The notes: a model not told the origin generated them from the sequence alone. Numbered from the stretch's first letter, positions 1 through 8,217 are shown. The stretch: DNA of 15,978 nt from Bacillota bacterium (GCA_023398615.1 JAEWSD010000254.1:1-15978); one strand, 5' to 3'. Numbers and translations are program-made.

Positions 1-1
1 C

Positions 2-100
2 TTAGGCACCTACGACTTATTGAGCGGTGTATCGAATAAGGTGGAGGGATACGAAAATTACTACGGCATGAAGCTCTGGGGGCTTAAAGTAGCAGAGTAA
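2..100 (+). CDS. C-terminal tail of an unidentified protein (partial)
   Basis: An open frame enters from the left edge and stops at the TAA at 98-100, giving 32 residues. The visible tail includes GTYDLLSGVSNKV and ends NYYGMKLWGLKVAE. The aromatic-rich ending looks like the end of a folded domain, not a chance frame, and the frame is open from the first base. I do not recognise the family from this fragment and give no function. No terminator with a T-run follows; the next feature is the inverted-repeat element at 133-298. Confidence 0.5.
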   Translation, partial: LGTYDLLSGVSNKVEGYENYYGMKLWGLKVAE

Positions 101-132
101 AATTTAACCGGATAATTCGAGTATATATAAAA

Positions 133-298
133 GGGGCTGCTGCAAGAACTCATAATTATCATGACCCGGTAAAAAAGGAGCTGTTGCAAAACTCATACTT
201 AATATGACATTCTAAATGAATTGTTCCTGAATATTTCGAGAAATATTCAGGAACAATTCAAAGAGATACCCCATAAGAAAGAGTTTTGCAACAGCCCC
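133..298. repeat. MITE-like inverted-repeat element with nested palindrome
   Basis: Two imperfect direct copies of a terminal-repeat-like sequence lie at 133-165 and 177-208. Both begin GG(G/A)GCTG(C/T)TGCAA, run through ACTCAT and end ATGAC. An inverted copy, GAGTTTTGCAACAGCCCC, lies at 281-298 and pairs with 177-194 with one mismatch. Between them is a perfect palindrome with 20-bp arms (218-237 and 240-259) around a 2-base centre. There is no room for a transposase and no T-run, so a simple rho-independent terminator is unlikely. The ends resemble the GGnnCTGTTGCAAA type of IS terminal repeat, so a MITE or deletion derivative of an IS is the best reading. No clear target duplication was seen. 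Confidence 0.55.
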
Positions 299-322
299 GT
301 TGCTGCTTCGTCAGGAGCTAAA

Positions 323-2182
323 TCACCTGTTATCCTCCGCTATTACAATCAGATAATCCTCGTCCGTAAAGGAAATACGCTCGGATTTCTTAGGATTCGT
401 AATAATCTGTATCCCGCTGCCCGTCATCTTCTTATATCCGACCGCAATCTCTCCCCGCTTTGCGGCTATCTCGGTAACCGTATAGAAATCTGTCTCCGTT
501 CCGCTCTTCACATAGCGGCAGGCCTTCTTCATATACAGCTCGGAACCGTCGGCATCCAAAAGATCTTCAAACAGCAAAGCCAATTCCCTGTTCTCCGCGA
601 CCTGTGTAATGATAAGGTTGGTAATCGTGCTGCCTACTACAAAATCATTCACATTTGCAACCTTAGCCAGCTCCTGGTTGCTTACGGAACACATCTCGCT
701 TGTAATATTAAACTCCCGGTTCCATTTACTTGAAATATCCCTCAGCTGGATGAGTATCAGGAGTGTCTTTGCGTCCGATTCGTCAACCCCGGCTTCCAAA
801 TCACTTAGTAAAAGGATATCATCCGTTTTATCCTGAATCAGGGATTCCAGCTCCTTACGGTTGTAGATGTCGCATTCCAGCTGTTCCACGGTAATATTAT
901 CATAGGTCTTCATAAGCTCCGAATCCTCGGGGAATTCCGTGCCCGCTACCGTTATCCTGCTCCCCGGCTCCGCATAGTTGTCAATTTCCTTTAATATATC
1001 CGGCAGGAAACGGTTATAGCCCAATACAAGCAGGTGCTTCCTGCCGGCGCTTACCGGCTCCTGTGAAGCCGCTCCCACGCTTACATCAAGCTTAGGGAGC
1101 TGTTGGCCGGGCTTTGAAGTATTATCGTCTTCCGCCAGGTGTATTATCTGATCTTCCGTGCCAAGCTCGGTATCCATAGGAGGATTCAGCATTACTCTTC
1201 CATCCTTCTTAAGTCCGACTACGGTCGAATTCTCAAACAAATTTAAAACTGCACCAAATGTCCTGCCTGCCAGTTCCGGAAAGCTTTCAAAATAAAATTC
1301 GTCCCCTCCGAAATCAAAAAATTCCGTTAAAACAAGAGATAAGCCCGGCTGCCTGCAGGTATGAGCCATGATCCTTGATAAGGCATCCTCGAAGAATAAA
1401 ACTTCCGCCTTTCCTTCACCTGCCATCTTGGCGGCATCCAGGTTAGCCTGATTATGTATCATGGATGTAATATGGAAATCATTTTTAAAGGCATCCTTGG
1501 ATTTCAGGTAATTTACTGCCGCCAGTATAATCTTAATAACGGAAAAATCATCTTCCTGATTAATGATAACAGACCTGCAGTTCTCCAGGGCCGCCCTTTC
1601 AAGAAGGTAGGATTCCGTCAGCTTGCCGGATTTGCATATGACCCTGGTAGTCTTAAAGTTCTTAATACGGCCCCGGATGCTCTCCTCCATTACCTCTTTC
1701 TCTTCCTCTCCCAGTACAACGATACAGGATTTCTTCTGATTCTCACCGGCCTCGATCAGCTCGGAAAGGATCGTATAAATACTGTCGCTGAAGCCGATTA
1801 CAACGGTATGACCGCTTTCAATCACCTTTGATGTGCCTTTTCTCAGATCGCTTAGCTTCTTCTCGAAACCGGTGCTGATGATACCGATTAAGATACTGGT
1901 TACAAAGATGCCGCAGATCGTGACTACCGACATCAATACCACAAACCAAAGATGCGAGGTGTCATCGCCTGCCAAGGTTCCGGCATCGATGGCATGCATT
2001 AAGCTCTGCCAGATAGAATTGCCGGCCGATAAATCTTTATTGACAACCGCCCCCAATATTCCGGATATTATCACGACCAGTGCCGTAATCAGAAACAGCA
2101 TCCCAACTAACGCAACCGTACCCTTTGACATGAGGTTATCAAACTGATAGCGTACTCTGTCCCAAAAACTTGGCTTTTTCAT
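323..2182 (-). CDS. CASTOR/POLLUX-type ion channel protein with two RCK (TrkA-N-like) domains
   Basis: The product has 619 residues. The N-terminus has a transmembrane helix at about 21-46, a pore-loop-like segment at 58-74 (WQSLMHAIDAGTLAGDD), and a second helix at about 76-103. Two Rossmann-like RCK regions follow, the first starting at about 124 (GHTVVIGFSDSIYTILSEL) and the second at about 382 (KHLLVLGYNRFLPDILKEI). This order matches bacterial relatives of the plant CASTOR/POLLUX (DMI1/SYM8) channels, which conduct cations and are gated by the cytoplasmic RCK ring. Ion selectivity cannot be read here, because the loop is not the TVGYG filter of K+ channels. The ATG at 2180-2182 has GAGGGG about 8 bases upstream. 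The gene diverges from the DUF445 gene and has its own promoter. Confidence 0.8.
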   Translation of the reverse strand: MKKPSFWDRVRYQFDNLMSKGTVALVGMLFLITALVVIISGILGAVVNKDLSAGNSIWQSLMHAIDAGTLAGDDTSHLWFVVLMSVVTICGIFVTSILIGIISTGFEKKLSDLRKGTSKVIESGHTVVIGFSDSIYTILSELIEAGENQKKSCIVVLGEEEKEVMEESIRGRIKNFKTTRVICKSGKLTESYLLERAALENCRSVIINQEDDFSVIKIILAAVNYLKSKDAFKNDFHITSMIHNQANLDAAKMAGEGKAEVLFFEDALSRIMAHTCRQPGLSLVLTEFFDFGGDEFYFESFPELAGRTFGAVLNLFENSTVVGLKKDGRVMLNPPMDTELGTEDQIIHLAEDDNTSKPGQQLPKLDVSVGAASQEPVSAGRKHLLVLGYNRFLPDILKEIDNYAEPGSRITVAGTEFPEDSELMKTYDNITVEQLECDIYNRKELESLIQDKTDDILLLSDLEAGVDESDAKTLLILIQLRDISSKWNREFNITSEMCSVSNQELAKVANVNDFVVGSTITNLIITQVAENRELALLFEDLLDADGSELYMKKACRYVKSGTETDFYTVTEIAAKRGEIAVGYKKMTGSGIQIITNPKKSERISFTDEDYLIVIAEDNR

Positions 2183-2236
2183 ATTTTTATTCCCCTCTTA
2201 TCCTTCCTGTAATCTTAGTAAATCACTTTTTCCCAC

Positions 2237-2265
2237 ATTATACCATAAAGAGTAACATTTATCCA
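2237..2265 (-). promoter_or_regulatory. Promoter for the ion channel gene (extended -10)
   Basis: On the minus strand there is a -35-like TGGATA (2265-2260), a 17-base spacer and a perfect -10 TATAAT (2242-2237). TG one base before the -10 gives an extended -10. It lies about 55 bases upstream of the ATG. Confidence 0.65.
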
Positions 2266-2273
2266 CGAAAAAC

Positions 2274-2302
2274 TTGCAAAACCTCATCTCCTTCTCTATA
2301 AT
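2274..2302 (+). promoter_or_regulatory. Promoter for the DUF445 gene
   Basis: TTGCAA (2274-2279), a 17-base spacer and a perfect TATAAT (2297-2302) lie 32 bases upstream of the start codon. Its -35 is only 8 bases from the -35 of the divergent promoter, so one bound protein could affect both genes. Confidence 0.7.
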
Positions 2303-2334
2303 ATATACCATCAAAACAGAAAGAAGGCATTATT

Positions 2335-3225
2335 ATGCATTGGGAATGGCTTACCGGTCCGCTCATTGGCGCAGTGATCGGTTATGTTACAAATAAAATT
2401 GCGGTTGAAATGTTATTCCGCCCGCTCAAACCGATATATATAGGGAAATTTCATGTTCCGTTTACACCCGGAATTATTCCGAAGGGAAAGGAAAGGCTTG
2501 CAAAAGCAATCGGAGATGTCGTAGGGAATAATCTGCTCACGCCGGCTATTATTAAGCAGACATTGCTTTCCGAAACGATGCTTAAGGAAATTGAAGCGCA
2601 GATTGACCTTACATTTGCGAAGCTTATGGCAGAGGAATCCACAGTAGGCGCAAGAGCATCCGGACTTCTTGGGGAGGAGACTTCCGCAAAGCTTGAGAAC
2701 GGCATCGTAACCGGGCTTACCCAAAGGATAAACAGCGGTCTATCCAATATGAACCTTGGTGAAATTATAGCTTCGGAAGTTATGGCGGCTGTGCAGGAAA
2801 AGGTGCATGGCACCTTGTTTTCGGTATTTGTAAAGCCTTCTACCCTTGCCCCTGTTGAGGCAGAAATCAAAAGCAGGGTGGAGCAGTATCTTGAAACACA
2901 TGGGACAGAAAAGATACAAGGCTATATTTCAGAGGAATATTCAAACTTTAAAGAGCTGTCCTTATCCGCGGTTGCCGGCAGATTGAATACACCGGAATTC
3001 AGAAATATTATTCTTGATTTTTACCGTACCTTTGCCGACAGCTATACGGATAAGCTTCTCTCTTCCCTTAATCTTCCGAAAATTGTGCAGGACAAAGTAG
3101 GCGCAATGGATACGAAAGAGGTAGAACAGCTTGTCCTGTCTATTATGGAAAAGGAACTGGGTGCCGTAGTCAATCTTGGAGCCGTGATCGGCTTACTCTT
3201 GGGTATCGCAAATATTTTCCTTTAA
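2335..3225 (+). CDS. DUF445 family membrane protein
   Basis: The product has 296 residues. The N-terminal membrane segment (about 6-27) runs into the family-typical stretch GYVTNKIAVEMLFRP and then FTPGIIPKGKERLAKAIGDVVG (in part, about 43-64). The middle (about 70-270) is a long, mostly helical charged region, and the C-terminus ends in a hydrophobic helix (about 274-296). DUF445 proteins such as Bacillus YheB share this plan; their biochemical role is not established. This one is shorter than YheB-type members (about 370 residues by my recollection), but both ends are present, so it is probably intact. The ATG sits 10 bases after AGAAAGAAGG. No clear terminator follows before the next promoter. 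Confidence 0.8.
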   Translation: MHWEWLTGPLIGAVIGYVTNKIAVEMLFRPLKPIYIGKFHVPFTPGIIPKGKERLAKAIGDVVGNNLLTPAIIKQTLLSETMLKEIEAQIDLTFAKLMAEESTVGARASGLLGEETSAKLENGIVTGLTQRINSGLSNMNLGEIIASEVMAAVQEKVHGTLFSVFVKPSTLAPVEAEIKSRVEQYLETHGTEKIQGYISEEYSNFKELSLSAVAGRLNTPEFRNIILDFYRTFADSYTDKLLSSLNLPKIVQDKVGAMDTKEVEQLVLSIMEKELGAVVNLGAVIGLLLGIANIFL

Positions 3226-3272
3226 ACTGTATACCGGGTTTCTAAAAATAGAAAAATTTATTTAAATTAGCC

Positions 3273-3320
3273 TTGACAAGGATTATAGACAGATGTAGAA
3301 TATTATTATAGACAATTGTA
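3273..3320 (+). promoter_or_regulatory. Promoter with two BlaI/MecI-type operators
   Basis: TTGACA (3273-3278), 17 bases and TAGAAT (3296-3301) form a near-consensus promoter. Two dyads of the BlaI/MecI type (ACAnnTGT) lie on it: ACAGATGT at 3289-3296, overlapping the spacer and -10, and ACAATTGT at 3312-3319, just past the start of transcription. Both are preceded by the same TTATAG and their centres are 23 bases apart. The layout predicts that the repressor encoded next shuts off its own operon. Confidence 0.8.
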
Positions 3321-3347
3321 GATAATAGATTATGTCAGGAGAAACGT

Positions 3348-3785
3348 ATGGACAGTAAAAAAAGAAACCCTAATAACTTAACAGATAAGGAGACCGAGCT
3401 TGTCTCAAAGTTTACATTTACCAGATTGCCGGAGACCGAATACGAGATCATGTCCGTTGTATGGAGGAATACTCCTCCCGTTACCACGGCAGTCCTGATG
3501 AACCAGCTTGGCAATGAAAAGGGCTGGAAGCTTCAAACTCTGGTTACCTTGTTGAACCGGTTGACGGAACGCGGGTTTCTGCGCAGTGAAAAATTAGGTA
3601 AGGAACGAACCTATTACCCCTGTGTCAACCAGGATGATTATGTTAAGTTTGAAACCATGCTGTTTATGGAGAAATACCATAATAATTCGCTTTCCCAGCT
3701 GGTGAATGCATTCACCGGCAACAGTAAGCTAAGCAAGGAAGAAATTGAGGAACTGAATTTCTTGCTTAAGAAGCAGGAGGAATAA
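3348..3785 (+). CDS. BlaI/MecI/CopY family transcriptional repressor
   Basis: The product has 145 residues: a charged N-terminal extension of about 25 residues, then a winged helix (about 26-92) with LPETEYEIMSVVW, the recognition-helix region WKLQTLVTLLNRLTERGFL and the wing KLGKERTYYPCV, then a helical dimerisation tail (about 93-145). BlaI-type repressors bind ACA/TGT dyads as dimers and are inactivated by proteolysis triggered by a BlaR1-type M56 partner. That partner is encoded directly downstream with only 3 bases between the genes. The ATG follows AGGAG (3337-3341). No beta-lactamase or penicillin-binding protein gene lies alongside, so resistance should not be assumed. Confidence 0.9.
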   Translation: MDSKKRNPNNLTDKETELVSKFTFTRLPETEYEIMSVVWRNTPPVTTAVLMNQLGNEKGWKLQTLVTLLNRLTERGFLRSEKLGKERTYYPCVNQDDYVKFETMLFMEKYHNNSLSQLVNAFTGNSKLSKEEIEELNFLLKKQEE

Positions 3786-3788
3786 GGT

Positions 3789-5396
3789 ATGGCCCATCTG
3801 TTTTATTTATTCCTTATAAATTCTTTCAATATAGGTTTTCTTATCCTTTTACTGTCACTGGCAGAGCCATTTTTAAAAAAACATTTTTCTGCGATCTGTC
3901 TATACCGTATCTGGCTGGTCATGATGTTTGGTTTACTGATTCCTTTACGGATCGGAGCCTTTCAATCCTTAATTTCCTTTGATTTGCCGCGGATATCGAA
4001 GGAATTTACGGATAGCAATGCGGGTTCCGATATCCGAGACTCAGGCGGTGCCAATATAAAGGATGCATCGGATTTCAAGATAAGCGGGAATTCCCCCGGA
4101 TATGATATGACAGGTTCGGATGAATTTAAGAACCTCCGGTTCCATACTGTTGCTTTTCTTGCAAAAAATTTGGATATCCTGCTGATTTCACTATGGATTG
4201 CAGGTCTCCTTCTATATATTTTAATCAACGGTATCCGGCAGTATCGGTATATGAAACGGTTAAAAAGGTTTGTAGCTCCGATAAGCCGGGCTTTTATCCA
4301 AAAGGAGTATGAACTTTGCATCACGGAACTGACCCGCAGCCACGACAGGCAATGCTTCCTCAATCGGAAGGAATTGTCCGGAATTCCGGTCCTCAGCTGT
4401 TCCGTTATAGCAAGTCCAATGACAATAGGCATCGTAAGGCCTGTTATATTATTGCCCGAAGAAGCCTATTCCGTCAGGGAACTGCACTTTTTATTACTGC
4501 ATGAACTGATTCATATCCGCAGAAGGGATATTGTTCTTAAGCTATTGAGATTTATTGCACTATCCATAAACTGGTTTAATCCGCTTGTCATAATATTATC
4601 ACGCCGCCTTGATAACTGGTGTGAAATATCCTGCGATGAAACGGTGCTTAACGGTTCATCACAATCAGACCGCATGGATTACGGTCAGCTTCTTTTAAAA
4701 TGTTCGGCTATTCAAACTAATTATAACGCACTATTCCTAAGCAATCATTACGGAGGTATGGAAAATATGAAGCTTAGACTATGTTCTATTATGAATCAGG
4801 TAAAGAAACGCCCCGGCAGGTTCCTTACGGTACTCCTTGTCCTCGTAATTTTTACCTCGGCTTTTATCTCGGTAAATGCTTCCGGAAATAAAGCGGACGC
4901 ACAAAGCCTTGTGTCGGTTTTATCCGATGGCCGCAATCATATCGAGAATATTTCGGGATCTGCAATTGTTACCGTTACACCTCAGCCGGTTCCGTCCGGG
5001 AATGGCGATACAACCTCTGCAGCTGTGACAGTGACGCGGGAAGACGTGGCGGAATTCGCATTAAGCTGTGAGAACGTTTCCTATCTGTGGGGCGGAAACG
5101 ATCTTAATACCGGGGTTGACTGCAGCGGATTTGTCCAGGCCGTCTATAAGGAATTCGGTTATGACCTTCCCAGAGTATCCGGGGAACAATTCAAAGCATG
5201 TGAAGAGGTTCCTCTTGATCAGCTGCTGCCCGGTGACCTGATATTTTATGCGAATTCCGATAACAGTATCATGCATAATGCGATCTATATAGGCAATAAC
5301 CAGGTAATTCATGCATCAAATATGAGGGACGGTGTTAAGATAAGTGAACTGGATTACCGCAAACCGTTCGCGGCAGGAAGAATCATTACGGACTAG
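3789..5396 (+). CDS. BlaR1-like M56 zinc metallopeptidase fused to an extracellular NlpC/P60 domain
   Basis: The product has 535 residues. Transmembrane helices are likely at about 5-27, 36-56, 127-148 and 346-365. The cytoplasmic loop between helices 3 and 4 is an M56 peptidase with HELIH (H238, E239, H242), followed by a conserved block with E279 and CDE (282-284). A linker rich in Ser, Thr, Val and Pro (366-415) leads to an NlpC/P60 cysteine peptidase domain (about 416-535) with all three expected active-site residues: C445 in DCSGF, H496 in HNAIYIG and H508 in VIHAS. In BlaR1 and MecR1 the same outer position holds a penicillin-binding sensor; here it is a likely peptidoglycan peptide hydrolase. 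I infer that the protein reads or cuts wall peptides outside and releases BlaI-type repression inside. Whether the outer domain is a sensor, a regulated enzyme or both is not visible from sequence. Confidence 0.88.
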   Translation: MAHLFYLFLINSFNIGFLILLLSLAEPFLKKHFSAICLYRIWLVMMFGLLIPLRIGAFQSLISFDLPRISKEFTDSNAGSDIRDSGGANIKDASDFKISGNSPGYDMTGSDEFKNLRFHTVAFLAKNLDILLISLWIAGLLLYILINGIRQYRYMKRLKRFVAPISRAFIQKEYELCITELTRSHDRQCFLNRKELSGIPVLSCSVIASPMTIGIVRPVILLPEEAYSVRELHFLLLHELIHIRRRDIVLKLLRFIALSINWFNPLVIILSRRLDNWCEISCDETVLNGSSQSDRMDYGQLLLKCSAIQTNYNALFLSNHYGGMENMKLRLCSIMNQVKKRPGRFLTVLLVLVIFTSAFISVNASGNKADAQSLVSVLSDGRNHIENISGSAIVTVTPQPVPSGNGDTTSAAVTVTREDVAEFALSCENVSYLWGGNDLNTGVDCSGFVQAVYKEFGYDLPRVSGEQFKACEEVPLDQLLPGDLIFYANSDNSIMHNAIYIGNNQVIHASNMRDGVKISELDYRKPFAAGRIITD

Positions 5397-5425
5397 AAAT
5401 TGAAATCCTATCTGATTTTACAGAC

Positions 5426-5466
5426 GCTGACCCGGCTGCATAAGACAGCCGGGTCAGCATCTTTTA
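5426..5466 (+). terminator. Rho-independent terminator of the BlaI/M56 operon
   Basis: A perfect 13-bp GC-rich stem (5426-5438 with 5446-5458, GCTGACCCGGCTG) with a 7-base loop is followed by ATCTTTTA, 30 bases after the M56 gene stop. Confidence 0.85.
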
Positions 5467-5503
5467 GGGAGTATATCAAAATTAGGAGGAAAAGCGCATA
5501 TTA

Positions 5504-6520
5504 TCAACCCGCTATATACAGCACGGACGCTGCGGTCAATCCGGAGCCTACGCTGCAGAATACCAGAACGTCTTCCGGTTTTATCTCCTGTGCCGTAACG
5601 GCATGGTAGTAGGCAAGCAGCGGGCTGCTGGTTCCTGTATAAGCGTAATGGTTGCCCACATATTTGAACTGGTCCTTGGAAGTATTCAGGATTTCAGCAA
5701 TCTTTGCAAGGGAATCCTCGGAGAACTGGGACATGAAGATCATCTTTGCCTGATCCACCAAATAATCGTTATCCTCCAATACCTGCCTTATTATCCCGCC
5801 GCAGCGCTTCTCCGGCTCGGTCGTATCGAAGGGCGTCCATTTCCAGCCTTTCTTTGCTGCAGGGATATCCGGATTATAAATATTGGACATGCCGCATTCC
5901 GGCATAAGGATATAATCATGTAAATCTGTTTTTGTCGCATACACGGAATCTATAAAGCCTGCCGGCTTGTCCGTTTCAACCGCCTGAAGTACTACTGCCG
6001 CCGCGGCATCTCCAATACATCCATAGGTGATCGGATCTGTTTTCAGGCCAAAATGATGGATCATCGTTGCACCCGCAACCAGGATATTTCGCAGCCTTTT
6101 ATTCGCTTTCATCAGAGCCTGTGCCTGATCCAGCGCCACTACCATTCCGACACAATTTGCGTTGATATCATAGACGGTATGCGCATTGCCGGCCCCCAGC
6201 ATATCCCGGAGGATAATGGCATTCGTAGGAGAGGTATACTCCGGGGTATCCGTACTGAATATTACCCCGTCCAGATCTTCGGCACACAGATTCGCCGCTT
6301 CAATGGCAGACCTGCTTGCCTCCGCCGCCATTGTTATCACATTTTCCTTGCCGAAATCGGCAATAAATCTTTCGTCCCTGCCTAAATGCTTCAGCAAATG
6401 GGACACCTTCTCGCCCAATACGTCATCATACTTAGAGAAATGTTTTACAAAGTATTCATTATCCACTTTGTTTTCCGGATGATACATGCCTACTGATTTT
6501 ATTATGATTGCCCGACTCAT
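5504..6520 (-). CDS. 3-oxoacyl-ACP synthase III (FabH)-like protein with an altered active site
   Basis: The ATG start at 6520 gives 338 residues and leaves 8 bases after GAGGAGG (6535-6529). A TTG at 6526 is only 2 bases from that site and is rejected. The thiolase fold is clear: GVIFSTDTPEYTSP, the nucleophile block DINANCVGM with C123, YGCIGDAAAAVVL, and the closing VFCSVGSGLTAASVL. FabH enzymes use Cys-His-Asn. Here the His motif region reads FMSQFSEDS (Ser at about 264 in place of His) and the GNTS motif region reads TGTSS (Gly at about 296 in place of Asn). Such changes occur in relatives that transfer acyl groups without the decarboxylative condensation, so primary fatty acid initiation is doubtful. 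No ACP or other fatty acid genes are nearby. The chemoreceptor gene lies 61 bases upstream on the same strand. Confidence 0.8.
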   Translation of the reverse strand: MSRAIIIKSVGMYHPENKVDNEYFVKHFSKYDDVLGEKVSHLLKHLGRDERFIADFGKENVITMAAEASRSAIEAANLCAEDLDGVIFSTDTPEYTSPTNAIILRDMLGAGNAHTVYDINANCVGMVVALDQAQALMKANKRLRNILVAGATMIHHFGLKTDPITYGCIGDAAAAVVLQAVETDKPAGFIDSVYATKTDLHDYILMPECGMSNIYNPDIPAAKKGWKWTPFDTTEPEKRCGGIIRQVLEDNDYLVDQAKMIFMSQFSEDSLAKIAEILNTSKDQFKYVGNHYAYTGTSSPLLAYYHAVTAQEIKPEDVLVFCSVGSGLTAASVLYIAG

Positions 6521-6581
6521 ATTCAATTCCTCCTCATGTATAATAATATTTGTGCAGGTAATTGCGAAATCTCAATTGTGT

Positions 6582-8084
6582 CTATGATTCTTCATTTACC
6601 TGTTTTGTAAGGCCGGTAAGATTCCTGACAAGCTTATCCAGCTCATAGCAGCTCTTTGAAATGTTCTGGATCATTTGGTTCTGCTCATCCACATTTTTCA
6701 CTATATTCGAAATGGATTCCGTGATGTTCTCGGTGGAATCCGTAATCTCTTTCGTCTGGTTTGCCACGATAAGACTGTTTTTATTCAGATCCGTTATTTT
6801 CTGGTGGACATTCTCGATGTTTTGAATCACTGTGTCATTCAGCTTCGTGATATCGTTAAAGACACTTAACGTACTGTTATTATACTGCCTGTTCTCATTC
6901 ATGACCGTCTGTCCGACATTGATCTTCTCCGTGATTTCTTTCGATTTAGTCAACAGGTCACCTAATATCACTCCGATCATTCCTACACTGCTGGCACTGC
7001 CCTCGGCAAGCTTTCTGACCTCTTCCGCCACCACCATAAAGCCCTTGCCGTGTTCCCCGGCCCTGGCGGCTTCTATGCTTGCATTTAAGGACAGCAGATT
7101 CGTCTGCCTTACAATGCCATTGATACTGGTTAATATCTCATCAATATTCTCGTTCTGTTTATTGAAGTCTTCCATCAGGACAGCCGTTTCATTGATTATT
7201 CCGCTAAGGACTTCGTAGTGCTTCATCATCTGCTGGAGCGTATTGCTTCCATTCTCAATCGTATGCGTATTATCCACTACTACCTGTCTTAATTCATCTG
7301 TGTCCGCAACGATTGTTTCCATGTATCTGTGATTTTTATCGATATATTCACAGATCGCTTCCGTACTTGAAAACTGTGTCTCCGTACTGGCGGCAACCTC
7401 ATTGAAGGAGGAACTCATCTCGCCGGATGCGTTATTTACGTTCAGCATGTCTCTTGATACCTCCGCACTGAATTTCTTAAGAAAATGCGCTGATTCCGTG
7501 ATCTGATCCAGGACATTTTTTAAGAAGTCGCTGCTTTTCCGGACTTTCACATACTGTTCCCTGGTTACCGCCTGCAGTCCCGTTATCATATGCACCAGCT
7601 CACACAGTATCACGCAGGCCAGCAGCATATAGAACAGAATAATTAATAAGCCATGCATACTGCCGTAGCCGACAAACATCGTTTCCCCGTAAATAATATA
7701 AAACCCGAATATCATGATAAAATTGACGAGGTAGGTCAAAACCAGCAATGATATTTTCAGGAAGAGCGCCATAAATATTAAATTAAAAAACAGCAGGAAT
7801 ATGCTGTTCAGACTATGGTGTACATAGGTGATCAGGATTGCATGAAAAATCAAACCGGCAAATGCAATATACTTTGTCCAGGACACCATAACCTTTTTCA
7901 AGGAAACAAAGGTAAAGAGCAGGGCAACCGCAAGTCCTAATGTTGATAATACGATAATAACCTTAATTGGTGATTTACCAAAATAATTACAAATAACGCC
8001 TAAAATAAGCGAACACCATAATACCCTGGTTGCAATTTCATTCTGTTTCATTTCAACTTTAAGCTTTTCCTCATTGTGTTGCAT
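6582..8084 (-). CDS. Methyl-accepting chemotaxis protein with six-helix membrane sensor, no HAMP
   Basis: The product has 500 residues. Six hydrophobic segments lie at about 20-36, 41-61, 72-88, 93-110, 112-132 and 143-165, with very short loops and no extracellular ligand-binding domain. A coiled-coil signalling region (about 180-495) carries the highly conserved hairpin tip NLLSLNASIEAARAGEHGKG at 329-348, followed by VAEEVRKLAE. There is no HAMP domain between membrane and coiled coil. Receptors of this build may sense a ligand within the membrane, membrane state or a partner protein; the stimulus is unknown. The ATG follows GGAGGGG by 7 bases. The start of transcription is about 97 bases upstream. 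The FabH-like gene follows and may be co-transcribed. Confidence 0.9.
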   Translation of the reverse strand: MQHNEEKLKVEMKQNEIATRVLWCSLILGVICNYFGKSPIKVIIVLSTLGLAVALLFTFVSLKKVMVSWTKYIAFAGLIFHAILITYVHHSLNSIFLLFFNLIFMALFLKISLLVLTYLVNFIMIFGFYIIYGETMFVGYGSMHGLLIILFYMLLACVILCELVHMITGLQAVTREQYVKVRKSSDFLKNVLDQITESAHFLKKFSAEVSRDMLNVNNASGEMSSSFNEVAASTETQFSSTEAICEYIDKNHRYMETIVADTDELRQVVVDNTHTIENGSNTLQQMMKHYEVLSGIINETAVLMEDFNKQNENIDEILTSINGIVRQTNLLSLNASIEAARAGEHGKGFMVVAEEVRKLAEGSASSVGMIGVILGDLLTKSKEITEKINVGQTVMNENRQYNNSTLSVFNDITKLNDTVIQNIENVHQKITDLNKNSLIVANQTKEITDSTENITESISNIVKNVDEQNQMIQNISKSCYELDKLVRNLTGLTKQVNEES

Positions 8085-8188
8085 ACTATAACCCCTCCGT
8101 CAGGAAATAAATTTAAATGTCGTTGCATCAGGTATAGGATGAATCGCTTACAATTTATCTTATAAATTTGTTTGACATTTATTTGTAT

Positions 8189-8217
8189 ATTTTACCAATT
8201 TTTACAATATTCGTCAA
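8189..8217 (-). promoter_or_regulatory. Promoter for the chemoreceptor gene
   Basis: On the minus strand TTGACG (8217-8212), a 17-base spacer and TAAAAT (8194-8189) form a sigma-A type promoter. It is not the SigD/FliA type often used for chemotaxis genes. The leader to the ATG is about 97 bases and very A/T-rich. Confidence 0.6.

Noticed and set aside
221..733. Plus-strand frame of 170 codons
   Set aside because: It begins inside the palindrome at 218-259 and then is antisense to the channel gene; no ribosome site.
3348..5396. Beta-lactam resistance operon
   Set aside because: The repressor and M56 peptidase fit, but there is no penicillin-binding sensor domain and no beta-lactamase or PBP gene.
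5400..5609. Possible 69-codon gene after the M56 gene
   Set aside because: It runs through the terminator hairpin and overlaps the 3' end of the FabH-like gene; no ribosome site or protein-like composition.
6521..6526. TTG start for the FabH-like gene
   Set aside because: Only 2 bases separate it from GAGGAGG; the ATG at 6520 has an 8-base gap.
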